A stretch of DNA of 64,000 bases from Gonocerus acuteangulatus (GCA_946811695.1 OX328124.1:91009696-91073695), one strand, 5' to 3'. Shown: positions 1-12,538, counted from the stretch's first letter. Made by a program: numbers and translations. The notes: generated by a model not told the origin, from the letters alone.

Positions 1-641
1 AGACATACACACACACATATATACATATATATATACACATTCCTAAAGTTTAATTGTTTTCTGCCATAAAATAACTTCCAGGTGAAATTCTAAACACAAC
101 CTTTATGAAAACTCATTGAAATTGATAAAGAACAGAAGAGTGATTGCAATTTATTGGAATATGTGTACTTTACATTTTATAAGAGCATGAAAACTTTTAA
201 GAAGGAGTGTGAAAAGCTGAGGAATAAATTACTCTTCCATAAGCCCTTGAAAATTCTTAATCCTAAGAAATAAAAGGACTAAGAGAGCTTTTTGGAGAGT
301 GGAGACTACGCTGATTTATGCAGATCCGTCGAGTTGTTGAGATTGCACCTCAATATTTCAGAGTAATTAATGATACAGCCTCCATCTTGCCCTTGGAGTT
401 ATATGGCCCAATTTACAACGGATAACTAGATTTAGGAATTTAGACACTTAGTCACTCTCCGCTGTAGTGCAGTACTCGCTCCTAAGCCCGCAAGCACACA
501 TCGGAAGAGGTAAGAGGAAGAAGTGTAAGCTGGCTTATACCCAATTACTTACAATCAAAAGATTTAAATCAGACAACTCCGAATTAGACCGAAATAACGA
601 AACGCCTCTGGTCTCAAAGTAATCAATGTTCAGCACTATAA

Positions 642-725
642 GTAGGCTTGCCATACGTCCCGGTTTGACCGGGACAGTCCCGGTATTTTGCTTTTGTCCC
701 GGTGTCCCGTCCGGTTTTATCAATA
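642..725. repeat. GTCCCGG-rich hairpin, likely DNA-transposon end
   Basis: A short G+C-rich island in A+T-rich surroundings contains GTCCCGGTTTGACCGGGAC, a near-perfect hairpin, followed by two more GTCCCGG-type blocks. Repeated CCCGG blocks after a GCTTGCCATA-like edge look like the terminus of a non-autonomous DNA element. No matching second end was found, so this is at most a solo or decayed end. Confidence 0.35.
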
Positions 726-2048
726 TCCCGGAAACAGCAGTAAGACGCCAAAAGTAATTAATTTATGTTTTTAAGAATCTTTTATGACTCGGTTACTTTT
801 CTACAATCAACATTTTTTACTACCGCGCACAGTGTCAAAGAAATGAGAAGTATTCTAACAGGAAAATGTAAGCAAACTCTGGAACTACTTGCACAGCGCT
901 GCCAAGCGTAAATTAAGTAGCAAAAGTCCTTTTTTATTTTTAGAAGTTTGGTAGACTAACAATTTAGAGTTCCAGATTCCCCACTCCCCGTTACTTGCTA
1001 GGCTTAAACCATTAATTGTTTTTCTTTACAAGTGTTAGTTTTTTACGTGACCTTTTATACTGACGTATCTTCTAATACTCCCTTAACTCCAAACGTAACG
1101 GAAATATCTTAGTTTAGATGTATATCAAAAGTTTCAACTAAGTAAAGGTATGGATTCGTAAGAAAGCCGTGCCTCTATATGATAGCTGTCATACATCGAT
1201 GGATAACGTCACTGAAACGTTGTCTGTCCCAACAAATAGTGGTGGTTTCTTAGAGACCGTTGATAGTGGCGGAACGTCAAATAGTGGTACCACTACGTAT
1301 TTGCACGTGGCGGTGAAAAACAGTTTTCTTTTTTTTTTTTTTTGGTTTTTTTACGGATGAGCGTTATCAGTATTTATTTTTATAGACAGTCGTCCAAGTT
1401 ATCATCTCCCGGCATCATTAAAAGACGGCCGTTTTTTACCCCCACCGCTTGCGGCCTGATACTGCCGTCACATAACGACACCGATTTCTTAGCAAGCCAT
1501 AGCTTAACCAAGTGGCGAGATAAATCGTCTTGAAATGGTTCCATTCATATTCCCCGCGTTAAAAAAAAAAAAAAATTAAAAAAAACACAAAAATTGTAAG
1601 TGCAAGCTTATTAAAGAAAAAACTTAAACTGCGTTTCACGGGAATTTCGCCCAAAAAAATGTTTCAGTGGGCAGGTTCTGCTGTTTAAGCGCGTATGACC
1701 TTTTGACAAAGTATTTTTGAACAATTTATTTTATTTTGTGGCAGCTAGAGACCGAACAGACAAATAATTATATATTAATTTGAACCAACGTTCAGTGATC
1801 TATAAGTTCTGATACATGAATTTTCTAGTACCAACCTCAATTTCCGAATTGCGCGCTCGGGTCGACGTCAGAACCGGGTTTCCACCTTTAAGATCACGCT
1901 AATAAACAAAGGGTTTCACTATTTATATTTTCCTTTTGCAAAGTGTAAATCTTTTAAAACTATTGTCTAATCTTCAGTACAGAAGATGACATAGTACGCT
2001 CAGGTGGCATTTAAAGTTGTATGTACTAAAGATATATCAATTAAATAC

Positions 2049-2049
<1 letters not shown>

Positions 2050-2092
<43 letters not shown>

Positions 2093-2098
2093 CCCTAT
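2050..2098. repeat. (TA)n microsatellite
   Basis: About 24 uninterrupted TA dinucleotides. It is one of at least twelve such tracts in the window. Confidence 0.95.
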
Positions 2099-2830
2099 AG
2101 TAAGTAGTCCTTCTAGCATCTATAGTAGCTCTACTATAGAGTGAAAAGCTGTTCCTGTTAGTTGGTCCCCTTCTCAAGAGATAGCGCTGAGATTGGTGGA
2201 GATTGTCTTGATCCTGTGACGGGTTTGATGGAGAGTCATCCGTCTTGGGCCCCTTGAGGCCTCTCATTGATAAGGACGTCTTATTTTCGCCTCAACCCCT
2301 CATTTTTTGTTGTCATAAAGATTTACTCTTTTTTTCGTTCATCCTAGATTAAATACTTATAACATCATTAATTTTTCTTGGAAATACAATATGCCCTACT
2401 AAGAAATTATTCAGCTGTCAGATGCAATTCTCGGCATAATATTTTCGGGCATCGTGCTTATTCTGTGATTTAAATCTTCTGTGGATTTTATTTTCGATAT
2501 TTATTATAATGTTTTGTTTTTAATTTTTATGAATTGGAAAATTAATGCATTTAATCGTTACAAATGAAAAATATTCTGAAGAGGATACAAATAAAAGTCC
2601 CAGACCCAGGATATAAGCCATCTCACGCATTCTATGAAACAAAATCATTAGCTCCGAAACACGCCCTTTCTTTGGACTGTCGAATCTCCTATCGAAATTC
2701 AAGCCTGAAACCTTTCTTCTCGCTAGACATTCGAATAGTCACCTTCCTGATTGCTCCAAAGGTTGTAGGTCAATCTTCGACGATGTTTTTTATGTCGAAA
2801 TGTTTTATTGGTGTGTGCAAAAGTGTGCTT

Positions 2831-2838
2831 GTGTGTGT

Positions 2839-2897
<59 letters not shown>
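2831..2897. repeat. (GT)n followed by long poly(T)
   Basis: Five GT units run into about 57 consecutive T. This may be the tail of a minus-strand retroposed copy, but the sequence to its right shows no tRNA- or 5S-like boxes, so no element is assigned. Confidence 0.85.
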
Positions 2898-2900
<3 letters not shown>

Positions 2901-3539
2901 CATCTGCTCAGCAACTTTGGTTTCACTGAACAAAATTAATAAATAGTTTGAATAAATAAAAAGGAATAAATAAATAAAATAAATTTAAAGGGCAAGAAAG
3001 AAGAAAGTGATGGCGGTATCGTTTCAGTGATTCCTATAGATTTGTCAATTTACATCTCAATTTTCATGATTTTTATTTAAATTAAGAGTTATATATCAAT
3101 ACGTTTCATAAGAGTTGATATTTATCATCGTTTGATTCTGTGTTGGAAGACGGAAAGTGAAGAAATCGTCGGAAGTTTTTCAATTCTTTATTGTTCCTCG
3201 TAGAGTGTGAGTTCCTCTGATTAGTATTCCAAAATAAATTATTTTTTTAGTTCCCGTTAAACCTTCTTCTCTTTAAATATCTACGTATTCCGCTCAGCTG
3301 TAAACGTACCACAGATCTTATTTAGTTTAAGAGTACCTATCTGCTCTTCCATAACTGATGCTGCTGCATGGGGTTGTTTATATAATAGCATCGGACAGTT
3401 TTGTATAGTAAAGGCCACAAAAATTTAATTATAAAAACTTTCTTTAGGCTTTGATTTCGGGAATTTCAAAAGGGTAATATATCAAGACGGCTAAGCAGTT
3501 TTTGCCAGTACGTTAGCCCTGTAACAGGCCACTAGGACC

Positions 3540-3787
3540 CTCAGGGGCAGATACTATAGATGTATCTGATTCATGACCATAAGCCACACTAGGGAGATAG
3601 TGTCGTCAGTGCAGGTACCAATTAATAAATAAATTAAAGGCTAGGTGGCCTACAGATTGTCAGGTAGGCCGCATCCAACCCACGAACGAAGACACTCGAG
3701 GCTAAAATCTTGTATATGTGTATGCTTGGGATTTGAACTCAGGTCCTCCAGCATACCAGTGCTCAACCACTGAGCTGACCTCGCTCC
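3540..3787 (-). repeat. tRNA-derived SINE
   Basis: Read on the minus strand from 3787, the head has a Pol III A box (GGTCAGCTCAGTGGTTGAGC) and about 30 nt later a B box (GAGTTCAAATCCC), spaced as in a tRNA. The acceptor stem does not pair, so it is not a working tRNA gene. The body downstream (ACACTAGGGAGATAG at 3586-3600, CCCACGAACGA near 3680) recurs at 46850-47012, which supports a dispersed family. The 3' limit is uncertain. Confidence 0.7.
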
Positions 3788-4081
3788 TTATGCCAGTGAC
3801 GTAAACATACTATTTATTTATAAACTAACAATTTTTTTAATAAATAGTTACGCGATTATTAGATAATTCTGGCATAGAGTTAGGCATATTGACATTAACC
3901 TTAGCGACTTAACTCTTTGGTGGATAATGGGTTGAGAGCCTGAAGCTGACAAGCTGTCTCCCTTTGACGTCAGCTGGCAGTTTCATATTTCCGTTTTACC
4001 TTTTGAAATTTACACAACTCTCATGCTACTACAAACTCATTTCATAAAGTACCCTTCTGGATCAAATAATACACACACACA

Positions 4082-4084
<3 letters not shown>

Positions 4085-4116
<32 letters not shown>
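4085..4116. repeat. (TA)n microsatellite preceded by (AC)n
   Basis: An AT tract of about 16 units abuts the left end of the fold-back element at 4117; a short ACACAC run precedes it. A second TA tract lies just outside the right end (4965-5018). Confidence 0.95.
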
Positions 4117-4118
<2 letters not shown>

Positions 4119-4927
4119 TTGTTTTTTGTAGCCAATAGGTCATAAAAACACTCCTTTCACTTCCTGTATTTTATTATTTTCACCCTAACCGGTTTCGAGC
4201 TATTCTGCTCCTCCTCAAAGGGTATTTCCTAAAATTATTTGTACATTATACATGTATAATTTGATTGGAAGAATTACATTTTTTTACAACATTGTGTGTA
4301 TACTTACATTCGATGGTCTTTTCCCATCACGTACAATTATATAAAGTAATTTTAATATTGCATAGCAATATGCGTCTCAGGGTTATGAAACACTAGTATC
4401 CTAACCTTCCTCCCCGTAAACCTGTCTACAGTCCCCGTCATTTCTATTCTGCACTACAAGGTTCTGAAAGATTTTATTTAAGTATTTGATGTCCTTTTTT
4501 TTATTTACCACCTGTTCCTGTCTTTCTACAATGTAAAGGTTTTCTTTAATCTTTCTTTTGAGGCTGTTTGGCTGTTTGAGAACCTTGTAGTGCAGAATAG
4601 AAATGACGGGGACTGTAGACAGGTTTACGGGGAGGAAGGTTAGGATACTAGTGTTTCATAACCCTGAGACGCATATTGCTATGCAATATTAAAATTACTT
4701 TATATAATTGTACGTGATGGGAAAAGACCATCGAATGTAAGTATACACACAATGTTGTAAAAAAATGTAATTCTTCCAATCAAATTATACATGTATAATG
4801 TACAAATAATTTTAGGAAATACCCTTTGAGGAGGAGCAGAATAGCTCGAAACCGGTTAGGGTGAAAATAATAAAATACAGGAAGTGAAAGGAGTGTTTTT
4901 ATGACCTATTGGCTACAAAAAACAAGT
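4117..4927. mobile_element. Fold-back (palindromic) element, 349-bp arms
   Basis: The left arm (4117-4465) and right arm (4579-4927) are reverse complements over about 349 bp, with a 113-bp spacer. The ends read ACTTGTTTTTTGTAGCC on the left and GGCTACAAAAAACAAGT on the right. I see almost no mismatches, so the arms are either recent or homogenised. There is no ORF. Both outer ends lie close to (TA)n tracts. A transcript through it would form a very long hairpin. It could be a fold-back DNA transposon or two head-to-head copies of one repeat; the class is undetermined. Confidence 0.85.
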
Positions 4928-4960
4928 GTATTGAAGTTTAAGGTCAACAATGGAAGAAAA

Positions 4961-4964
<4 letters not shown>

Positions 4965-5018
<54 letters not shown>
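4965..5018. repeat. (TA)n microsatellite
   Basis: About 27 TA units, 37 bp outside the right end of the fold-back element. Confidence 0.95.
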
Positions 5019-5023
<5 letters not shown>

Positions 5024-5365
5024 GGTGTAACGGATATAATTATCTACCTTTCAGGAGGTGGTAGTGCAGCATCAATGTACATATAATGTATGATTCAATT
5101 CCCAACAGAAACAAAGTAAATTCGTATTTTTTTTAAGTCGATAATGATTTTTTATGAATAACTAATGATTACTGGAAACCCGTTTATGGTAAATGAAATC
5201 ATGTCGAACCATCGTAAAGTAAATGAAATTTCAAACGTTTGGACATTTTTATTATTTATTAAGGTTAATAAACAAAAATGTGCAGTTTATGGGTATTTAT
5301 TAATTCTTGTGGTAGCTCGCATACTAAACACTAATTAAAATGATAAACAATTTTATTTTGCATTG

Positions 5366-5425
5366 GTTATTTAAAGGAATTATGGTTATTTAAAGGAAGT
5401 ATGGTTATTTAAAGGAATTATTGAG
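5366..5425. repeat. Short tandem repeat, ~25-bp unit
   Basis: The phrase GGTTATTTAAAGGAA occurs three times in about 60 bp (GGTTATTTAAAGGAATTAT, then a GGAAGTAT variant, then again GGAATTAT). Just downstream, TTAGTTACGCAACTCCTGCG near 5465-5484 matches the terminal motif of the repeats at 32211-33333 and 45768-46622. Confidence 0.75.
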
Positions 5426-7161
5426 GAATGAGTGGTTCACTACCTTCTCACATAGGAATGTGCTTAGTTACGCAACTCCTGCGTGACGGCCTTTTTAGAA
5501 GGCAGGCAGTCAATAAATGTTTGATTGTGAAGTCTGAATGTTCGACAAATAGGTTTGTCCTTGACAGTCATCAGATACCCATGGCTCACAATGCTCTTGT
5601 CCGGCTGCTATTATTCCATCGTGATGTTCTGTACGACGATGCCCAATCATTAACTGTAAACTTCGCTGTTCGTTCTCTGTAGTGTTCGTACTGTACAGTA
5701 TGGTAGTATATCGTGACACGTTTCTATTGAACAACACGAATGGTTGGTTAGTTTCTTGTTCCGATAAAAGTTTTCTTCCCCGTTTGTAACATGTTCACCG
5801 ACCACACAGTTCATTTCGAGACTAAATATATGTAATATATTTATTATGCAATTAACCTCATTTACATTGTTTCGACCAATTTCTTTATTTTTTATCTAAA
5901 GAGAACTTGCAATATATTGTACTAGCAGAAAAATGTTTCAAAAATTCGGTTTTTAGACATAATATTATTTTGGCCACTTCATATGGAAATATTCCAATTA
6001 AACTAGTCGCACCTTTTAAAGCAAATAGCAGAAACTTAAAATCGGAAAACCTAAGATCATAGCGCCCCTGGTTAACTATGAGAAAGCCCTTAAGTATTTA
6101 TTTATTTACTTTATTTTCGGGTTTCAAAAGCTGTCATTCATCCTTCTTCAACATAAAAATAGACTTCATCCTGCTCAAAAATTGTCAGACACCTGACCTG
6201 TAAGCAATAAAAAAATGTCAGAAAGCATTCGGAAATCAAATTTTAAATATATGTGAAAACTGTAATATATTTAAAATTAAAAAGTATTTAAATGTAATAT
6301 ATTTACGAGAAAATAAAACAATTTATGAAAACTGTATTCTCTATTTCTGTAGAAGTTATATGATCCAAAAATGGGATGTAATGATCTTCTTCGAGCAAGA
6401 CCTTCCATGTCTTCATTTACAAAAACGTTTTGCAATATGGTCCATAAGATGTGACTTTCAATTACTCTTTTTATTGTAAACAATCATCTATAGGGTTGAA
6501 AAACGAAAAAAAACCATCATTCCAAGAAGCGTAAATTGTGTAAAAAAAAATGAAGAAAAATTAAAATTAATTTCCTTGATATGATTTGGCTTTTTCTTCG
6601 TTTAAGAAATGTTGAGCCATTGATTAATTAATCTATTTGCCACTAGAAAATTATCACGAGTATGATAAACCGTACACAAGAAACGTAAACATCTTATGTA
6701 TGTGTTACTCAAAGAAAACGTCTGATAGAAGTTAGGTTACAATGTTTATAAGATATTAAATAGCTACGAGGGAAAAATATTCTTCCTGATCCTAAATTTA
6801 AGATATTTTAGCTTCCCTTATACCGCATATTTTCCTTGGGTCCGTTTAAGAAGTACTAGTAGAATATTGGCAAGTATTCAAGAGGCCGAAGCTTGAATAG
6901 GTTTGTAGAGGAGACCCTTGGTCTTGGTTCAAGCATCGAGCTTCATCTAAGTCCTATTGTTGGAGGTGAAGCGGCTAGTTCAATGCTCCTTGTTAGCCTT
7001 CGAGACGCTCCTACTCCCTTCCCACTGGCCCCATTTTCTTTCTTGTCAGCAGAAAAATAGAATGGCTTAGTGTGAGGAAGGTAGCACCATCTTACTTCTA
7101 CATCATCAAGCCTTTTCATAGTTTCAGCTTATCTTGGATTAAATGTTTTATTTATATTTAG

Positions 7162-7162
<1 letters not shown>

Positions 7163-7215
<53 letters not shown>
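7163..7215. repeat. (TA)n microsatellite
   Basis: About 26 TA units. Confidence 0.95.
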
Positions 7216-7218
<3 letters not shown>

Positions 7219-7442
7219 AATTTAAATAGGGTCATTTTCTTTGCCTAATAGGTAGAATTGATGAGGATTTGAAGACATACTCCTGAAATTATTTCATGGT
7301 GACACCTCAATATTCATAGTGGAAAAAGTATTTTTGTTTTGGAAATAATGACCTTCATTTTCTTCAACCTAAACGTTAATTTACAACTTAATTATAGTAA
7401 TTATCTTACAATATGAAATTAATAAACTTGGCATGTTGCAGT

Positions 7443-7700
7443 GTTGGGCAAAACTCATTGAAAATAATGAATACTGAATAAATCTGTTATTTCATTCTGA
7501 ATAATGAATAATTTTCCATTCGTTATTTAGTCAATTCAATGATAAACGTAAAATTTTATTTTTATTCATTATTGAATAACAATGATTTATTGAATGACAA
7601 TTTTTATTTAATAAAAGTGATTTATTCAAATGAAACAATTTGTTTAATGAAATTGATTTATTTGACTGAAATGTTTCGTTGAATATAAGTGATTTAATTT
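7443..7700. repeat. A+T-rich MITE-like repeat
   Basis: The left edge GTGTTGGGCAAAACTCATTG is followed by about 240 bp of drifting AATGAATAATT/TTATTCAT motifs that are partly self-complementary. No right terminal repeat matching the left edge was found. It resembles the element at 36244-36855 in composition and in its GGCAAAACT edge. Class undetermined. Confidence 0.4.
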
Positions 7701-7899
7701 AACTATCGTTTCTAATAAAACGTAGCTTGCAATATTCCCCCAGTTGCGCACATTTAAAAATAACCAAATGTGTATAGAGAAAATGTTTACCCAACTAGGT
7801 ACTTACAAATAAAATCTAATTTCCTTAAGCTGCCTTCAAAACGTATGAGGTGATATCTAAATAGTATATAAAAATCACGTATCTGTTTGTATATATATA

Positions 7900-8170
7900 T
7901 CCCCTGTGTAGGTCTTGATCCGGGAAGTCTCGTAGGCTAGGACAATAACGTCTACTAGCTGTCTGTCTGTATGTTTGTTCCTTATAATAATCCACACCGT
8001 TCATCCGATTATGACCAAACTTGGCACACAGGTAGATCTTGATTTGGGGAGTGTCGTAGGCTAAGTCAACGACGTCTACCAGCTGTCTGTCTGTATGGTT
8101 GTTTCTTAAACAAATCCACACTGTTTGACCGATTTTGATCTAACTTGGTGCACACGTTGGTCGGGGAGAG
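7900..8170. repeat. ~125-bp minisatellite, two units
   Basis: Two units about 127 bp apart share AGCTGTCTGTCTGTATG, a phrase of the type CACACCGTTTGACCGATTTT and ACCAAACTTGGCACACAGG. The same unit is repeated about four times at 10055-10545. Near its right edge GGGTTCGAAAC resembles a Pol III B box, but no A box is convincing. Confidence 0.85.
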
Positions 8171-9749
8171 TCATAAACTAGGTTGAAGTCGTCTAGGGCA
8201 CACAGTTCCCAGGTCACGGGTTCGAAACTATGAACAGAAATAATTTATTATTGCTTTTCTTGATGCAGTATAACACGTGTAGCATGGCACGCCGGCTAAC
8301 AGCTAATGTAATATATTTTCTTTGTCGATATAATGGATTAATATAAGGAGATCTGGGTAGGTAGTAGGTGTAGAGGCAAAACGAATGAAAGATAAAGAAG
8401 AAGAAAAGAGATTTACAGTGAATCTTTTTACTAAATTGTTCTCCGAGGAGGCGAGTGTCTGTAGAGTTTACGACCTGGAGGGTGGAGTACAGTTGGAGGA
8501 GGCCTGAAAGCGGCTAAGTGTTGGGGGTTGAAAGGAGAAAAAAAGTGAAATTATGTCTCCCTTAGAAGAGAAGTGTTTCAACAATGGCCTGAGACTATAA
8601 AAGTGCGAAACCGCAGATCGGAGAGCCGCCTCGACTCCAGCCTGAAATATGAAGGCCCCGGCTTACCAGGAGTACAGAATCTCTGCCCGGGATTTATATC
8701 CAGCTGTATAACTAGGATTTAGGCAGGACAGATATAAAAGTCTGTGTGGGGTCCGGGATTAGCATTGCAAACGGCTTATATTTCAATGAACCCCCTTGGA
8801 GTTTTTTTTTTATTATTTCTTCAATGAAAAGATTAAACCGACCTGTTTAAAGGAAGAGAAAATGAGACGAATTTTAAATGGAATTGAATACAAACTTCTT
8901 ATTTTCTGTTTTGAAAAGAATTATTGTACTTGACATTGATTCAAAAAGTCTAGAAGGGTTCCCCTTTGTGGACTTTAGGAATTGTAATATAGCAGAAAAA
9001 TTACATTCTTTAGCTCAACCTTTTCTTTCATTCCTTAAAAAATATATAATAGGAATATCATTGCTTTAAAAAAATGTGAAATGTTTTCTTCTTCTTAATA
9101 GCACTAAAATTGTGCTATTTTAGTGAAAATTAAAAAAAAAGAAGAAGAAGACGAAATAGAATATTTTGGAGAGGTCTTCCTCTTAATTAATAAATAAAAA
9201 GTTATTTTATGTCCAATTGTAAAACTTCGTGAATTTAACTTCATTAGGGGGCACCTACATTGGTCCCGATCCGATAGCCGCCGACTGTCGGAAGAAAAAG
9301 AAACACATGCATCTCAATGGAGGTGCCTAGAATGGTCCCGACCATATCCGAACCGATCGCCACCTATTCTCGGCCGTTCTAACTTTTTTGTTTCTAGACC
9401 GATTTCGGACCGACGAAGCAAAATGTCGCCAAACCACTTATTGTGTTTCAAAAAGGTCTACAGCCTCTACATCTTAACCGATTTCAAAGCATTTTTCTTT
9501 TAAATGAAAACTAATCTAGGCGCACGGTAGTGCGCCAGGCCAAGTTCCGGCCTAAGCATACTGTGTGTATATTACAGGCGGTCTTAGAGCCGATTTTTAC
9601 CCTCTCATAACTTTCAACCAGGTGAAGATAAATTTATGAAATTTTACACAGGTATTAAACTACTGGATGTGAGTAAAACTGGAAATTTTCATAATTCTAC
9701 ATCGAATAGTTTCTGAGATATAAGCGATCGAAAATCGGGATTTATAGGA

Positions 9750-9782
9750 CTCACTCACTCACTCACTCACTCACTGACTCAT
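9750..9782. repeat. (ACTC)n microsatellite
   Basis: About seven CACT/ACTC units ending in GACTCATC. Confidence 0.9.
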
Positions 9783-10054
9783 CAAAATTATTAGGCACTT
9801 CCCATGATGCTAGAGACTTGAAATTTTGCATGAAGATAGATATGAAGGTGTTATTAAAGGAAAAAATCGAAAAATCGCGAAAAGTTGTGTTTGACTCCGC
9901 TTCCGGGGCGGGGGCGTGCCAGTTTTGTACTTCCATCGGAAACCGTCATTCCGTCCGAAACCCATGATGTGGAGTATCAAATGAATTGTCTCGGTATGAA
10001 GAACCTATATTTGATGTTTTAAGAAACAAATAGAGACGCATACAGGCTCGGTAA

Positions 10055-10545
10055 AAATCTTATACCAGCTTTCTGTCTGTATGTTTGTTCCTCTTACAAA
10101 TCCGTACCGTTTGACCGATTTTGACCAAACTTGGGACACAGATGGGTCTTGATACGGGGAGAATCATAGGCTAGGAAAAATTGTCTATCAGCTGTCTGTT
10201 TGTCTGTTTGTTCCTTATACAAATACACACCGTTTGACCGGTTTTGACAAAATTTGACACACATGTCGGTCTTTATCCGGGTAGTGCCATAGGCTAGTCA
10301 AAATCGTCTATCAGCTGTCTGTCTGCATGTTTGTTCCGTACACAAATTCACACCATTTGACCGATTTTGACCAAACTTGGCACACAGGTAGGCCTTGGTC
10401 CGGGGAATGCACTAGGCTAGGTAAAAAAGGTCTTTCAGCTGTCTGTCTGTATGTTTGTTCCTTATACCAATTCACACCGTTTGGCCTATTTTAACCAAAC
10501 TTGGCACGCAGGTAGGTCTTGATACGGGAGTGTCATATTACCTAT
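10055..10545. repeat. ~125-bp minisatellite, about four units
   Basis: Units start at about 10058, 10183, 10309 and 10435, each with AGCTGTCTGTCTGTATGTTT, a TTTGACCGATTTTGACC phrase and CTTGGCACACAGGTAGG. The period is about 125 bp with scattered substitutions. Same family as 7900-8170. Confidence 0.9.
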
Positions 10546-11103
10546 GACGTTTTCTACTTCTTGCTCCATCGAAATGCCATCATTCCTTCTGAAACCCATC
10601 ATGTGGGGTATCAAATGAATCGTCTTGGTAAGGAGAACCTATATTTGATGTTTTAAAAAACATTTCGACGCATCTTAAAAACAGTTCTGACTTCTTTCTT
10701 AAATGTAGTAAATAAAGTCGTAGGGGTTCACTGCATAATATACTTCAAAACAGATACTAAGTTTTTCAAAGTCGAGTCATTTTTGTTCTTATATTTTTCT
10801 TGAAGGCCTTCTACACTTTCCCTATTGTGATCTTTATCCTCGAGATAAAGTTCCTGTGTTTTACTGTGTAATAGTTTAGTAAAGAGAGCAATCAATTTGT
10901 CCTCTAAAGTAATGTCATTTGGAAGAGCTTCTAACTTTTCTAGTCTAGTGATTAGATGTATGTAGGTTGATTATTGGTATCAAATATCAAGCAGTATGGA
11001 GAACCTTATGCAGAATCCAAAGACCCTGGTTTTATATGAAGTACAAAAGCCAGTAGGTATGCGGCAACTAAATTCTATTTAATACTTAGAAAAAAGCAAT
11101 GAG

Positions 11104-11842
11104 ATCCCCAAAAAAACATAAATGTGAAATAGAGGCCAAGTTCCTGCCACCACAAAGAAACACTCCCTTCCTCAAAAATATCCCCTCCTAAAACCCCCCA
11201 AAAACGCCTTACCATTCTACACTCCAAAAAAGTAGTATGGGTTGGTGTATTAATTCAACCAAAAATATTTGCCAATACAAGAGATGATACAAGAAAGAAA
11301 TGGCCAAGTTCATTACTTGGAAGACCTCATAGTTACTTACTAAGAACAGTAAAGACACTTCAACTGACCTTTAAAAACAACAATAAAAATACTTATATCC
11401 AGTTACTATAATATCACTTTCCTCAACCAGGTATATTCTTAAACTTGGCAATGTTTTTTTTGTGCCGAAATTATCTTTAGATAAAAACTAAACATTGCCA
11501 AGTTTAAGAATATACCTGGTTGAGGAAAGTGATATTTTAGTAACTGGATATAAGTATTTTTATTGTTGTTTTTAAAGGTCAGTTGAAGTGTCTTTACTGT
11601 TCTTAGTAAGTAACTATGAGGTCTTCCAAGTAATGAACTTGGCCATTTCTTTCTTGTATCATCTCTTGTATTGGCAAATATTTTTGGTTGAATTAATACA
11701 CCAACCCATACTACTTTTTTGGAGTGTAGAATGGTAAGGCGTTTTTGGGGGGTTTTAGGAGGGGATATTTTTGAGGAAGGGAGTGTTTCTTTGTGGTGGC
11801 AGGAACTTGGCCTCTATTTCACATTTATGTTTTTTTGGGGAT
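11104..11842. mobile_element. Fold-back element, 353-bp arms
   Basis: The left arm 11104-11456 and the right arm 11490-11842 are near-perfect reverse complements with only a 33-bp loop. Edges read ATCCCCAAAAAAACATA and TATGTTTTTTTGGGGAT. Almost the only visible change is a single mismatch (ACTATAATATC against GATATTTTAGT). No ORF and no clear target duplication. It lies inside the 9247-12324 element and looks younger than it. Confidence 0.85.
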
Positions 11843-12538
11843 AAAATTTACGACAACTTTGTCAATTTACATTTTTGTTTCCCTTGTTTATTACATTACG
11901 TGGAAAGATGTTTATAACCATCCAATGCTTATAACCTTCTAGTTACCGTTCTTATAAATAATTTTAAAATATGAATTATAATACTTCTGTTATCGTATTG
12001 TAACAGTTAAAAATTAACTGTTCCACTAAAATTTATTTTTTCGGGACTGATATACTTCCAGAAGATTGATTGGCCTCTCAAATCATCCTTCATACCTCCA
12101 ACATTCAACCTAATAGAAGGTTTCTTTGCTTATCAGGTGGTATTTCTTAAATTAATCTCTCATTTTGACTTAACTACGAGGTAACTACTATTACTGACCA
12201 GCTGTGACTAAATCGGATCGGATCTGGTTGGCACCAAAGTGGGAACTCACGTCGGCCTTTGTTGGTGAAATGAAATGGGATCGGATCGGACCGGGAGAAA
12301 TACGGGTCCAATGTAGGTGCAGCCTTATACGTAACTTAATAAACAAGGGAAGCAAAAAACAAACATCTGTCCTGACAAAGTTGTTCTAAATTTCATTCCT
12401 TTCCATTAAAAAAAAAATCATTCAAATCAGTGGAAGATTTAGAGGCTTTAGTCTTTATTGAAACACGATAAGTCGTTTGGCCCCACTGTGCGACTCTACT
12501 GTGGCTAATGAAAAACGAAGATTAATTATGCGTATGTT

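Larger units (their letters stand above)
9247..12324. mobile_element. 3.1-kb TIR DNA element with TTA target duplication
   Basis: The left end begins GGGGGCACCTACATTGG and the right end, reverse-complemented, begins GGCTGCACCTACATTGG, giving imperfect terminal inverted repeats. TTA flanks both sides (9244-9246 and 12325-12327). A 3-bp TWA duplication is known for PIF/Harbinger elements, so that superfamily is a reasonable guess, but no transposase is visible. The interior holds a ~125-bp minisatellite, an ACTC microsatellite and a nested palindrome. A block at about 9405-9510 recurs inverted just outside the right end (12380-12490) and again near 61380-61490, so the structure may be composite. 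Confidence 0.6.

Noticed and set aside
3723..3787. Functional tRNA gene
   Set aside because: A and B boxes are present but the acceptor stem does not pair and the sequence continues into a dispersed repeat body, so it is a SINE head.
8165..8235. tRNA-like B box GGGTTCGAAAC near the minisatellite
   Set aside because: No A box at the right distance and no recurring body; left unassigned.
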